From contig NC_058340.1 in NCBI RefSeq assembly GCF_905475395.1, positions 67,372,181-67,436,180 on the forward strand: DNA of 64,000 nt. The letters run 5' to 3'. The translations under genes were made by a program, and so were the position numbers. The DNA comes from Chrysoperla carnea (Eukaryota; Arthropoda; Insecta; Neuroptera; Chrysopidae). This document shows, in pieces, positions 1 to 9,745 of this stretch (its first letter is position 1; each line of letters starts with the position of its first letter). The notes beneath the pieces were generated by a model. That model ran no database searches and was not told where the DNA came from. It saw only the letters and a list, made by a program, of their open reading frames with translations.

Positions 1-2
1 GA

Positions 3-949
3 GTATGCGGTTTAAATCAAACTCGAGCTACAAATATTATAGAGCATCGTCAAAAAATTAGTTATTTTAAAAATCGTCAGCAATTGAAAGATGTGAAAGG
101 AATTGGGGATAAAGTGTTTGAACAGTGTGCTGGATTTTTGAGAGTTGCACCAATTAGTGCGGAACAGGAAAGTAGTTTTTATAAAATGAAAGAAGTGAAT
201 CGGTTGGATCGTACTTGGATACATCCTGAATCCTATCATATCGCTGAAAAGTAAGTAAATAGTCATATTTCCTCACAGTAATTCGAAGTTCAAAGAGTAG
301 GAATGTAGATTGGACCTAGTTCTCTGGATTGCTTTCATATTCGTTTCAGATTTAATTGTTTTGAAAATTTTTAGGCTTTTAAAGAAATGTCGATTAAATA
401 ATGAAGACATTTTTACCGAAAAATGTATCGAAAAACTTACAGAGATTTTACCGCAAAAAGAAAATTTTGTTAAAGAATTTAACACTACGGATAATGTACT
501 ACAATTAATCTTTGATGCTTTAACTAAATCGATAGATCACGATTTACGATTAGATATTGATCAAAAACCATTATTTAAAAATGAATGTATAAAAATAACC
601 GATTTAAAAAAGGGCGATTGTGTTACAGGTAATAATATTTGGATTAAGTGGTTTATAGATGTTCCATATTTTTAATACAAAAATATGTAACGTCTAAGGG
701 CCGCTTAATATCAAGTAATAACTTGATGTAAATGAAATTTTGTTTACAGGTCGAGTTGAAAATGTTACCGATTTTGGTAGTTTTGTGGATATAGGTGTAG
801 GAAGAAATGGTTTGATCCATAATTCAAAATATATGGGAATTTCATTGAATTTAGGTGATCACGTTGAAGTTGAAATTCTGGATGTGGATATTGGGCGGGG
901 AAGAATTGGTTTAGCATTAAAATGCGTATTAAATGGTGCCGTACGATAA
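3..949 (+). CDS. SRBD1: SRBD1 (S1 RNA-binding domain protein, Tex-like), 3' end only
   Basis: Three exons are read as 3-250, 375-628 and 750-949, with GT-AG introns and matching phases, giving 233 residues to a TAA stop. The gene enters from the left edge, so its start is missing. The first exon carries the helix-hairpin-helix-like segment of Tex proteins (CGLNQTRATNIIEHRQKI, then LKDVKGIGDKVFEQCAGFLR). The last exon is an S1 (OB-fold) domain with the typical GRVENVTDFGSFVDIGVG and DGLIH-like GLIHNS signatures. The family binds nucleic acid and is related to bacterial Tex and Spt6; the cellular role of animal SRBD1 is poorly defined. A first-exon read-through into the intron meets a stop soon, so the exon 2 acceptor at 373-374 was chosen because it restores phase. 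The next gene converges on it from the other strand. Confidence 0.88.
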
Positions 950-1418
950 CGGATTTAATTTTAAGGAGCGAATTTATTTTAATAATGAATGATTATATTT
1001 TTTAAATATAATGTTAATTAATTTTTTTTATTAAAAAAAAATCTTTTTTTAATTTGCTGACGTTTTTATTCAAACCATAACATTGGATTCACAGATTATA
1101 CTTTTTAATTTAAAACAGATCTGCCACTCCCTGTAAAATTTTTACTATTTGCGTTCTCTGAAGGTGCTTTTCTCCAGGTGGCTCTGCACGTTATATTCGT
1201 TTAGGGCCATCTATTAGTTTTGATAATAATTTATCCATTTCAATGGTTGTTGGGGAAACAATATTTTATCGTTTTCAGTTCTTTTGCCTCCAATGGTACG
1301 TCGCAAACATTCTTAAATATTAAAAAAAGTAATTTACTTAAAATATAATTTTTTATTTACAATTTTTATACAAATCCAAATATTAACAAAAGAATTATAA
1401 CATTTTAAATTTTAAACC
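950..1418. other. Convergent intergenic spacer between SRBD1 and GSTCD
   Basis: This spacer is AT-rich and probably holds both 3' UTRs. The part from about 1110 to 1310 is less AT-rich than its flanks and includes a GCCATCTATT-type motif that recalls short transposon fragments elsewhere in the window, but I cannot assign it. No open frame or RNA gene is recognised. Confidence 0.4.
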
Positions 1419-3059
1419 CTAACAATTTTGATCATCAGGCCATCCAACCACTAAATTATTTTTCGGTGTACACGTATTCGGTTCTAACTTACCTAAACAC
1501 ACGGCATATTTAAATTCTTTGGCTTGAAACATTCGATCTGTATCAATAATATTCATACAAAGATTACCCTGTTTACTTTTCACATGTTCATCGCCATGAG
1601 TTTGATCCGCTGAATGTCCTAATACTAGATAATCTTTCAGTGTTAAACCGGATTCTCGAAAAATACGACTTCGGGGATACGTTAAATGATGACAATCATG
1701 TACACCTCCATAACAGCAAGGACAACAAACAAACGCAGCATTTCTTCGTAAACAGTGCTGTATTACAAGATCCGTTGCAACACCACACGCATGTAACGAT
1801 ACGCCAATATTAAAATCACCGCTAAAGTAATCTAAGTTACATTGTAGAAATTTTACATTTTCTAATTGTAATTTTTCTACTCGATCTTTAGCTCTTGATA
1901 AAGATTCTTCTTTGTTTTCTAATAAAATAATTAGACAATTCGGTAATTTCACAGCAAGAAGAATTCCTAAATGTCCACTTCCACTGCAAAAATCCACAAT
2001 GGTATCCTGTGCTTTTGCAAGTTTTATAACTGATTTAGCTAAATTTTCTAATTGTTCGCATTTTCTATCAGCACGAGAAACCGGTAACGCACCACCATTA
2101 GGATTTGCTTCGATTGGAATTGTATTCCAATCGAATTCAATTTCATGTCCAAAAGGTTTCCCTGGTGATTCTATAGATAATTTCGTGGCAATATTTAAAG
2201 CTTTATCGATATCATTTTGTTTGGTATAAATACGATTTTGTGGTTTATATCGTTTTGGATCAGCTTTATACAGACTTTCAGATTTAACGAACGGTTTTTC
2301 GAAATGTTTCGTACAAATATTTTTGGTTACTTTAAAAATCGAGATCGCTTTTTGAATTTGAGTGTTTTCCGATAGATTTTCATACCATTTATACGTTAAT
2401 GGAATTTCGGTTGAGAAATTAAATTTATTAAAAATTAGATATAATTGAGGCCATAATATTAAATCGGCTATGGTCATGAATGGTCCTTCAACGAATTTAT
2501 GTGATATATTTAACTCATTTTTTGGAGTTTGAAAAGTAATAGTTTTATTTTCGTTTTGAGCAATTTTATACATATTATGAATACGAACCGGTTGGCACAT
2601 ATGATTTTCTAATCGAATAATATCTTCTGGAATAATATTATTCAAATTTTGGTCACAAATAAGATAATTTGTTGTGGAAATCATATCAATTTCACAAAAT
2701 TTCGTCCATATCGATGTTTCATTCGGTGCTTTTAAACATGCACTTTTAAAACCTAATAAATCGATTTCGGATTGTGAATTTTTGATAATTTCACGATTTA
2801 CAGCACATAAACCTGCGATTATCGTATTTTTTGTATAAATACACGGCATTTCACATAAAACTGATGTTTCCGAAAATTCATAATCATTTATTTCAACACA
2901 ATGTTTAAAAGTTCTCGAATTCGAATCTTTAATTAAAATTTTTTTAATTTTAACATCTGTTAAATATTTACAGATAAATAACGTTATTAAAGATTCGAGA
3001 GGTACTTCGAAAAGGTTATCTCGAAGATGATCGTAATATTTGATATATAGTTCACACAT
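1419..3059 (-). CDS. GSTCD: Glutathione S-transferase C-terminal domain-containing protein (GSTCD), single exon
   Basis: One uninterrupted exon encodes 546 residues. The N-terminal half matches the diverged GST-like region (LLGFKSACLKAPNETSIWT; a later TIADLILWPQLYLI helix). The C-terminal half is a Rossmann methyltransferase fold with the SAM-binding VDFCSGSGHLGILLA, the acidic strand LLENKEESLSRAKDR, GVSLHACGVATD and a cysteine-rich CPCCYG motif, ending in the family tail PKNNLVVGWPD. Length is somewhat below the human protein because internal linkers are shorter. The biochemical role of the family is not firmly established; a methyltransferase-like activity is an inference from the fold. 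The start codon at 3057-3059 lies only five bases after the stop codon of JTB on the same strand, which leaves almost no room for an independent 5' UTR outside JTB sequence. Confidence 0.93.
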   Translation of the reverse strand: MCELYIKYYDHLRDNLFEVPLESLITLFICKYLTDVKIKKILIKDSNSRTFKHCVEINDYEFSETSVLCEMPCIYTKNTIIAGLCAVNREIIKNSQSEIDLLGFKSACLKAPNETSIWTKFCEIDMISTTNYLICDQNLNNIIPEDIIRLENHMCQPVRIHNMYKIAQNENKTITFQTPKNELNISHKFVEGPFMTIADLILWPQLYLIFNKFNFSTEIPLTYKWYENLSENTQIQKAISIFKVTKNICTKHFEKPFVKSESLYKADPKRYKPQNRIYTKQNDIDKALNIATKLSIESPGKPFGHEIEFDWNTIPIEANPNGGALPVSRADRKCEQLENLAKSVIKLAKAQDTIVDFCSGSGHLGILLAVKLPNCLIILLENKEESLSRAKDRVEKLQLENVKFLQCNLDYFSGDFNIGVSLHACGVATDLVIQHCLRRNAAFVCCPCCYGGVHDCHHLTYPRSRIFRESGLTLKDYLVLGHSADQTHGDEHVKSKQGNLCMNIIDTDRMFQAKEFKYAVCLGKLEPNTCTPKNNLVVGWPDDQNC

Positions 3060-3064
3060 TTTTT

Positions 3065-3595
3065 TTAAACACTATTCGCCAATTGTCGTTGAACACGCTG
3101 TAAAGCACGACGATCTAATGTTTTTCGTCGAATACGAACAAATAAGGTTGAAATTACAGATGCAAAAAACATTAATGCTTCAAAAGTCCAAAAGTTACGT
3201 TCATCTAACCATGCTACACGATCACAACTGCGGGTTACTGTTTCACCATTTGCACATTTTAAAACTTCCTTGAAGTGAGTATGAATGCATACACCTATGC
3301 TACGGCTAGCAATTTCAAATTCTGTACATGGATGGCAGTCGTTAATTACTTCATATTTCTGTGTGAGCCAACATGTAGAATTATTTTCTACAGCTGGGAA
3401 ATTTTTATAATGTCTGGGTCCAGTATCTGTCCAATTTGATTCCACTACAAGTACAAGTATGGTTAACCTAAAAAAAAAAGGTAATTAAAAATAAATAAAT
3501 ACAAATTTCGTATAATAAAAATAAAAGAAATGTACTAACGCTCCTAGGAGTGTAATTCCAAGCAGCATACGACTTTTAGGACACGATTCAATCAT
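3065..3595 (-). CDS. JTB: Protein JTB homolog (jumping translocation breakpoint), two exons
   Basis: Exons at 3595-3540 and 3467-3065 join with matching phase to give 152 residues. The N-terminus is hydrophobic (MLLGITLLGALTILVLVV) and looks like a signal peptide or anchor. The ectodomain keeps the family's cysteine pattern (STCWLTQKYEVINDCHPC, then RSCDRVAWLDERNFWTFE). A transmembrane helix follows (ALMFFASVISTLFV), with a short basic tail ending in LDRRALQRVQRQL, very like human JTB. JTB is a small type I membrane protein linked to mitochondria and cytokinesis in vertebrates; its insect role is not known to me. The start was chosen at 3593-3595 because it gives the signal segment after splicing. 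GSTCD follows on the same strand after five adenines. Confidence 0.88.
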
Positions 3596-3769
3596 TATTA
3601 TTGTTTTTAAAAAAGTGGTTTGAAGTTTAACATACCTTGCGCCTGTAATTTTTCATATGACATCTGGATTTAAAATATTTAACTATTTTGTATGTGACTC
3701 ATTTTTGCCATCACAAATGTCAACACGTCATTACGCGCTATTTTCAATTTTTGGGAAAATACAAGTTCT
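3596..3769. other. Presumed upstream region of JTB
   Basis: A short AT-rich stretch lies between the JTB start and repeat A. It should hold the promoter and 5' UTR of the JTB(-GSTCD) transcript. I see no clear TATA box or initiator that I would defend. Confidence 0.3.
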
Positions 3770-4367
3770 AAATAGATTCATGAAATTTAAATTTTGTTCA
3801 AATATTTTTCTTCCTTAACGTCCTTAACTTTAATGACTGGACATTTCAACGTAACTATTATTTTAGTAATTAATATCTTTTTAATTACTTAAAATTAATA
3901 AAAGTACAAATTCAGTGAGGGCATTTAAAAATTTCTAAAACGGAAATTCAAATTTTTATACGGACGTGACATCATAGTACGGGCTTGTCAAATTTGTTGA
4001 CATATTGTATGATATTAATTACTTACATTTTATATGATATTTCATTAAATTATACTATTCTACGACTTTTTATTAGAAAACTTAATAATAACGAGTGTAA
4101 ATTCTGTGTTGTAAATTCTCTTTTTTAAATGTAAATTATACATTGAACTGTCACCAATTGACAGATCACGTATTTATACGTCATCCACAGGGAGCGCCAA
4201 AAAACTGCGTTTAAATATCTCAAAATTATAATGTATTTTAAATATTTTTTTTACACTTAAATACAGCATTTTTAAGCAGTATTTATATTTTTTACTTTGT
4301 TATATCGGTGTAAACAATGAATTAAAAATTTAAAAAAAATTCATGAATATTCCCTATTGAATGAGAA
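3770..4367. mobile_element. Repeat A, copy 1: about 600-bp MITE-like element
   Basis: The same sequence recurs, inverted, at 52300-53746 in an intron of TUBGCP4. Both copies end in near-inverted termini: the right end here reads TTCATGAATATTCCCTATT, and the left end carries TTCATGAAATTTAAATTT after a worn AATAG. There is no coding potential. Size, AT-richness and inverted ends fit a non-autonomous DNA transposon; the superfamily is not determinable because no clean target-site duplication is visible. Confidence 0.65.
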
Positions 4368-4396
4368 AATGGATTAACATTAATGAAAAGCTATTT

Positions 4397-4500
4397 TTAA
4401 ATGCATATCATTTTATTATTATAGGGTTTCATGCCACTCCAAGCTAGATAACTTTCAAACAATCTCTTTAGAATTACCCGGCCGATTCGCTGGGTAATTT
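4397..4500 (-). pseudogene. Possible decayed copy of the last exon of the neighbouring GNAT gene
   Basis: Read on the minus strand, this stretch encodes LFESYLAWSGMKPYNNKM before a stop. The true GNAT gene just upstream ends LFEGLGF, six residues, YLCWVGMKPSKNKL. The shared LFE, YL.W.GMKP and N-K spacing is better than chance for so short a stretch, but a gap of several residues is needed. The sequence further upstream (4500-4640) shows no clear match. It could be a relic of a tandem duplication or a terminal exon of a paralog. Evidence is limited to this short alignment. Confidence 0.35.
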
Positions 4501-4836
4501 CAACTTTAAAAACAAAGAATATTGCGTTATAGCAAATAATACAGATCAAAATAAATTACAGCTCATTAAATTTGCCTAAACCATCTGTATTTCGGTAATA
4601 AATTATTATCGGACGATGCGTGAACGAACTTTTTTGTTTATTTTTACCCATAGAATACGGACCTGAAATAGTGTCGTCCAAATTTTGAAACATTTGTATA
4701 TATTTCTATAACTTTCCTTATTATACAAATTTCATTTTACAGTTTTTTAATCGAGAAATTTTTTATTTTTATGAAAGGTCATTAATTTTAGGATCAAAAA
4801 TGATTAAAAACATTACAATTACAATTTTTTTTAAAA

Positions 4837-5897
4837 TTATAGTTTATTTTTACTAGGTTTCATTCCAACCCAACATAAATAATCAACAATTTTGAATCCT
4901 AAACCTTCAAACAATGTCTCCGAAGGCGTATTACCTAATGTAATAAAACTTAAACTATCCATATTGTTTTCAGCAAACTTTTTACATAAAGCTTTTGTAA
5001 CTATCTTTGCGTAGCCTCTACGCTTATAATTTTCATCAGTTTGAAGTATTGCAAGTGATCCATAATCGTTTAGTAAAATCCATGCCATTAATGTCTTATC
5101 ATTTTGATCAAATATTCCAACTCCATTATTATATTTTATCATATTTTCAATATATTCGATTGGGCGATGGGCTTTAAAAGGCCATACACCGTGAATTTTT
5201 TTCGCATGTTCTACTGATAATGGACTGATAAATGTATTATCTGGGATTCTTAAAAAAAAAAGATATTTGAAAATTAGAATCAAAATTAAGTCTTTTTTAG
5301 CTCAATTACTCTAAGCAAATTTTTATGACTATAGTATTCGTGTTTTTAGAAATATACTTACTTAATTTCAAACTCTAAAGCTTTTTCTTTAGGAAGCCAC
5401 CAAAGTGCTGTCGTATCTAAATAATGAAAATGTAGTTTAAGTTCTTTTGCGAGATCAAATGCCACCGACAATTGATGTCTGTAATGTTTAAGTGTACAAA
5501 TTTCTTCATTCCAATTAATACGTTTTGTTTTACTTAATCCTTTGTAGAGACGTGCGTTTGTTTCGTCTAAAGTGTAGTAGTACACTATAGTTGCATTCCA
5601 GCCCTGTAATTTATACGAAAATCGATAAAAAATTTTATATGATTTGCAGTTAATATGTAGGTACAAATAAATTACCGGCTCTCTTGTAATAAAAATCAGA
5701 GTTGCATCGTCAAAATTTCCTTCCACACTATAAAATTTGGTATTTGCATTGTACTTTGTCATCCAAGTATGAGCCATCTCAATGTGGTAATAAGCCGAAC
5801 AATATTTAGGCCAATCTATTAGATATAAATCTCTCAATTCCAAGACTTTATCATTTTCTATTGGTCGTAAAATATCGTCCTTAAATTGATCTTCCAT
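4837..5897 (-). CDS. GNAT-family N-acyltransferase (insect glycine N-acyltransferase-like), three exons
   Basis: Exons 5897-5676, 5603-5362 and 5248-4837 give 291 residues. The architecture follows insect GLYAT-like proteins: an N-terminal half with the LRDLYLIDWPKYCSAYYHI start, and a C-terminal FR47-like GNAT domain. The latter includes a substrate-side segment SVEHAKKIHGVWPF, the beta strand LAILQTDENYKRRGYAKIV with the acyl-CoA-binding R-R-G-Y-A motif, and the end segment LFEGLGFKIVDYLCWVGMKP. It would transfer an acyl group from acyl-CoA to an amine; the substrate is unknown. The first intron (5604-5675) is 72 bases, free of stops and a multiple of three, so retention would add 24 residues. 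I treat it as an intron because it has good GTAATT and TTACAG ends and because the spliced product aligns without an insert. Confidence 0.85.
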
Positions 5898-6087
5898 TAT
5901 GAGTATGTTTTTTATTTTCGATTTTTAAAATTCTAAAAATTAATATCAAACGATCAAATTATTTTTTGGAAAAGGTAAGTACTTATATGTACAGTGTATC
6001 GCATTTAAAATGAAGACACCCTCATATTTTCATTATTTATAGGGATATCGATTTGAAAATTTGCCACATTTATGACATTATTCAAAA

Positions 6088-6520
6088 ATATCTGGATGAC
6101 CGAGCTTTGCTCGGTGTTTTTTTACTTAAAAAGACAAATTTCATAAGAACCGTTTAAAACTCCACATAACTACCAATTTGAATCCCTTGGTACACCAATA
6201 GATGTCAGCAACAGTCCTATTTTACATTGTATGTAAGAACCGTTTAAAACTCCACATAACTACCAATTTGAATCCCTTGCTACACCAATAGATGTCAGCA
6301 ACAGTCCTATTTTACATTGTATGTTTCTATTTTTCATGAAAAGACGGATAAAACGAAATTTCTGATAAATGAAACCTTGTTAGATCGACTTATCGCCCCA
6401 AAAAACCCCTACATACTCATTTTCATGAAAATCGTTGGAGCCATTTCCAAGATCGTTGATATATATATATATATATATATATACAAGAATTGCTCGTTTA
6501 AATATATAAGATATAAGATA
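6088..6520. mobile_element. Repeat B, copy 1: short element with terminal hairpin and TA-rich tail
   Basis: The element begins ATATCTGGATGACC followed by a perfect hairpin (CCGAGC, AAA/TTT loop, GCTCGG), contains a 90-bp tandem duplication, and ends in a TA microsatellite followed by GCTCGTTTAAATATATAAG and short TAAGA-type repeats. A second copy, about twice as long, sits inverted at 52763-53624. No coding capacity is visible. A microsatellite-like tail suggests retroposition (SINE or LINE-derived), whereas a terminal hairpin recalls Helentron-derived elements; I cannot decide. Confidence 0.6.
6144..6323. repeat. 90-bp tandem duplication inside repeat B
   Basis: Two nearly identical 90-base units begin at 6144 and 6234. 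They differ at one visible base (CCTTGG versus CCTTGC). Each contains ACACCAATAGATGTC, a motif that is also inside a different tandem duplication in the other copy of the element. Confidence 0.9.
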
Positions 6521-7424
6521 TTAAGAACCGGCCCTACTTGTCAATTTGTAGTAGGCTGAGTTTAAAGTTCTAATTTCGGTTAAGTATAAATAACGAAAAT
6601 ATAGGAATGTCTTTATCTTAAATGCGACACACTGTGTAACAGATTTTTGTAATACAATTTAAATTAGTATCCTTTTTTGATTTTATAAGCAATTTAGAAT
6701 AAAAAAACCCTAATCATGTGCTTAGTCTGAACAAAGCAATTGAGTTGAATAGGCTTGATAGATATAGTCTATTTTTATTAAGTCTATGATTTCTCAATGC
6801 ATGGCAAATAAGGCCTGTGCCTGTTTGAGGCGCATACTTTGTTAACAAGCAATGCTCTTATGGTTTTTCGAACATTGATTTTCTTAGCAGGTTTATAAAA
6901 GATCTTATTAATTAATCATCGCTAACAATCTACATTTATTTTAGACATCTGTGAAATGGGTATACACAGACAAAATAAATTTCTCAATTAAAAGTTTTTA
7001 TAAACAATTAAAATGTTAAAAATCGTCCACATGATTTATGATTTTGGGTTAAAAAATTAATTATTAAATGGCAAACTTACAAAAAAAATTATATTTATTT
7101 ACAAATATAATAGCTACCAAGCCAATAAATTTATATTTATTAATTTGTGAATAGAAAGCCTTATTAAAACTTGAAATTACTTCCTAATTGCTTCACTATT
7201 AATTGTGCACTGTATATAATTATTCAGTTTCACCGATTGTCAACTCGGGCAAATTCGTTTTAATGAAATCTTTATTGATATTACTCCCATTAATTAATGA
7301 TTCATATTAAATCATAGACTAAGCAATATAAAACTAGATATTCTATCTAGGTATTATTGGTATTGTTCAAAATAACAATTAAATTCGCGTCGTGCGGGAT
7401 AATATATATATATATCAGATTCCA

Positions 7425-7975
7425 AAAAATTTAATTTCGCTCTATCACATCCAAATTTTATCCAATTTTGATGAACCAAGTATGTAATCCTACTAAATTT
7501 GGATCATACTTTTTAAACTTGCGATTAAAATCAACCTAGCTCTGATATATTTCAAGAATGTGGAGTCCAAACCCCGAAATTAAGCACATAAGTGATAGCT
7601 AGCGAAAAATTGGCATCACAGCTGAAAAGAATCACCCAAAGTTAGTGAGTTTCAAAAAAAATTCCAATAACATCGGATCAAATTTTCCTGTGTTATCAAA
7701 AAATCGAATTTTTTTAACTTTATGTCATAAGGATAAAAAAAAATATTTTGCTCTATCACATCCAAATTTTATCCAATTTTGAAAACCAAGTATGTAATCT
7801 TACTAAATTTGAGTGATACTTTTCAAACTTGTGATCAAAACTAACCTAGCTCTATTAGGTTTCAAGAATGAAGAGTTCTGATATCGGAGATTAGCACGTA
7901 AATAATAGCTAGCGAATGGGCCAAAATTAGTGGGTTTCAAAAAAAATTTCAGTAAGTCGGATCAAATCAAATGTG
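7425..7975. repeat. Satellite-like repeat D, block 1 (about two units)
   Basis: Two diverged units of about 311 bases are recognised by repeated landmarks such as CTCTATCACATCC at 7440 and 7751, AACCAAGTATGTAATC, and AACCTAGCTCTA. They are the same unit as block 2. Confidence 0.8.
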
Positions 7976-8804
7976 TTTATTTATTCTTAATGTATAAAAA
8001 AATTGTGGGTTTGTTGTTTTTATCGAATTTTTCAACAGGTGTTCTTTTCGTAGCCTAATAAATTATGCACTTAAGATAAAATTTGTTGAGTGCTACTAAT
8101 CTTTTTATAAATTTTACATACGTATGATGATGCTTCAAAATTCTTTATCAAACTCAATAAGGAAGTTTTATTTATTTGTTCAAAGTTTATTGTTATAGCT
8201 ATAACAAAGAAAATATTTGGTAAATATCTTTAAAAAAAATTAGAAATATAAAGCACTAAAACTTAGAATTCTATAAATATCTCATTATGCCATCAAAATG
8301 TAAATAAATCAAGGAAATCGCGGCCATTAGGGGAGTGGAAAAAATAATGTAGGTATAGATTTTTATTGGATTGGGCGTATCAAACCTTGCACCTAGGTGA
8401 GAGAAAAAACAAGAATTTATGGCTTTGAGGGAGGGGTATCAAATCAGAAATTTTTGGATCAGAAATTTCGTAAATTCAACAGTGTTTTGGAATAAATATA
8501 TACTTTGCTACCCTGATTTTACCCACAACAATCTAAAGAATTGAAATTCGAGTACGTAGAAGTTGAGGGCGTTAGCTACTAAGAAATAAAATCTTAACGA
8601 AATTTAAATATCATTACTGCAATTTTAGGAAGAAAATAATAAAAAAAATGTTATTTTATTGTTGACATTATATGATAAATTTTGTTAATAATTGGTTATA
8701 AAATAATTAACGTGACGCAACAATAATTATTTTAATACTTTATTATAACTAAATATTTTTAATTGACATTTATATTATGAAAGGCAATTAATAATTTTGT
8801 CATT

Positions 8805-8824
8805 CTAACTAGTTAACTAGTTAG
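8805..8824. repeat. 20-bp perfect palindrome
   Basis: CTAACTAGTTAACTAGTTAG is its own reverse complement. It lies in featureless AT-rich DNA and no function is evident. Confidence 0.7.
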
Positions 8825-9044
8825 TATTCTTAATTTGACGTAAAAATCAAAATTACCCTTAAAGTGATTAAATTAAAGTTTTTTAGAAAACTTATTTACA
8901 AGTTAAGCCCAAAATAGCCTTATTGCTAAAGGTATGTATACTTATCATATAAGCCAATCACCTGGTCGATATCGAGCTCGTTTCGAAAAAAATTGCGAAT
9001 GGCTAAAAATACTTTTCTAAGGGGTAATTTTGTACGTTATCAGA

Positions 9045-9745
9045 AAAATCGAATTTTTTAACTTTATGACGTCATCAGAATCATAAATATTTAATTTTGT
9101 TCTATCACATTCAAATTTTATCCAATTTTGATAAACCAAGTATGTAATCCTACTAAATTTGGGTCATACTTTTCAAATTTGAGATCAAAATTAACCTAGC
9201 TCTAATAGGTTTCAAGAATTTGGAGTCCTCATCCCGGAATTAGGAACATAAATGATAGCTAGCGAAAAACTGACATGGTAGCTGAAAAGGACGACCCAAA
9301 ATTAGTGAGTTTCAAAAAAAATTCCAATATAATAGGATAAAATTTGCCTTGGTTATCAAAAAAATCGAATTTTTTAACTTTATGACGTCATCAGAATCCA
9401 AAAAAATTAATTTTGCTCTATCTCATCCAAAATTTATCTAATTTTGATAAACCAAGTATGTAATCCTACTAAATTTAGGTCACACTTTTCAAATTTGAGA
9501 TCAAAATTAACCTAGCTCTAATAGGTTTCAAGAATTTCAGAGGCCTGATCCCAGAATTAAGCACATAGTTGATAGCTAACGAAAAATTGACATCGCAGCT
9601 GAAAAGAATGACCCAAAATTAGATGAGTTTCAATATACACTCCAATAAGATCGGATCAAATTTGCCTGTGTTATCAAAAAAATTGAATTTTTTAACTTTA
9701 TGACGTATTCAGAATTCAAAAAATTTAATTTTGTTCTATCACCAA
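9045..9745. repeat. Satellite-like repeat D, block 2 (a little over two units)
   Basis: Units begin near 9045, 9361 and 9680, with the landmark AACTTTATGACGT spaced 316 and 318 bases. Each full unit carries a TGACGTCA-like core and the same internal landmarks as block 1. The units are clearly diverged from one another, so the array is old. There is no coding potential. Confidence 0.85.
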
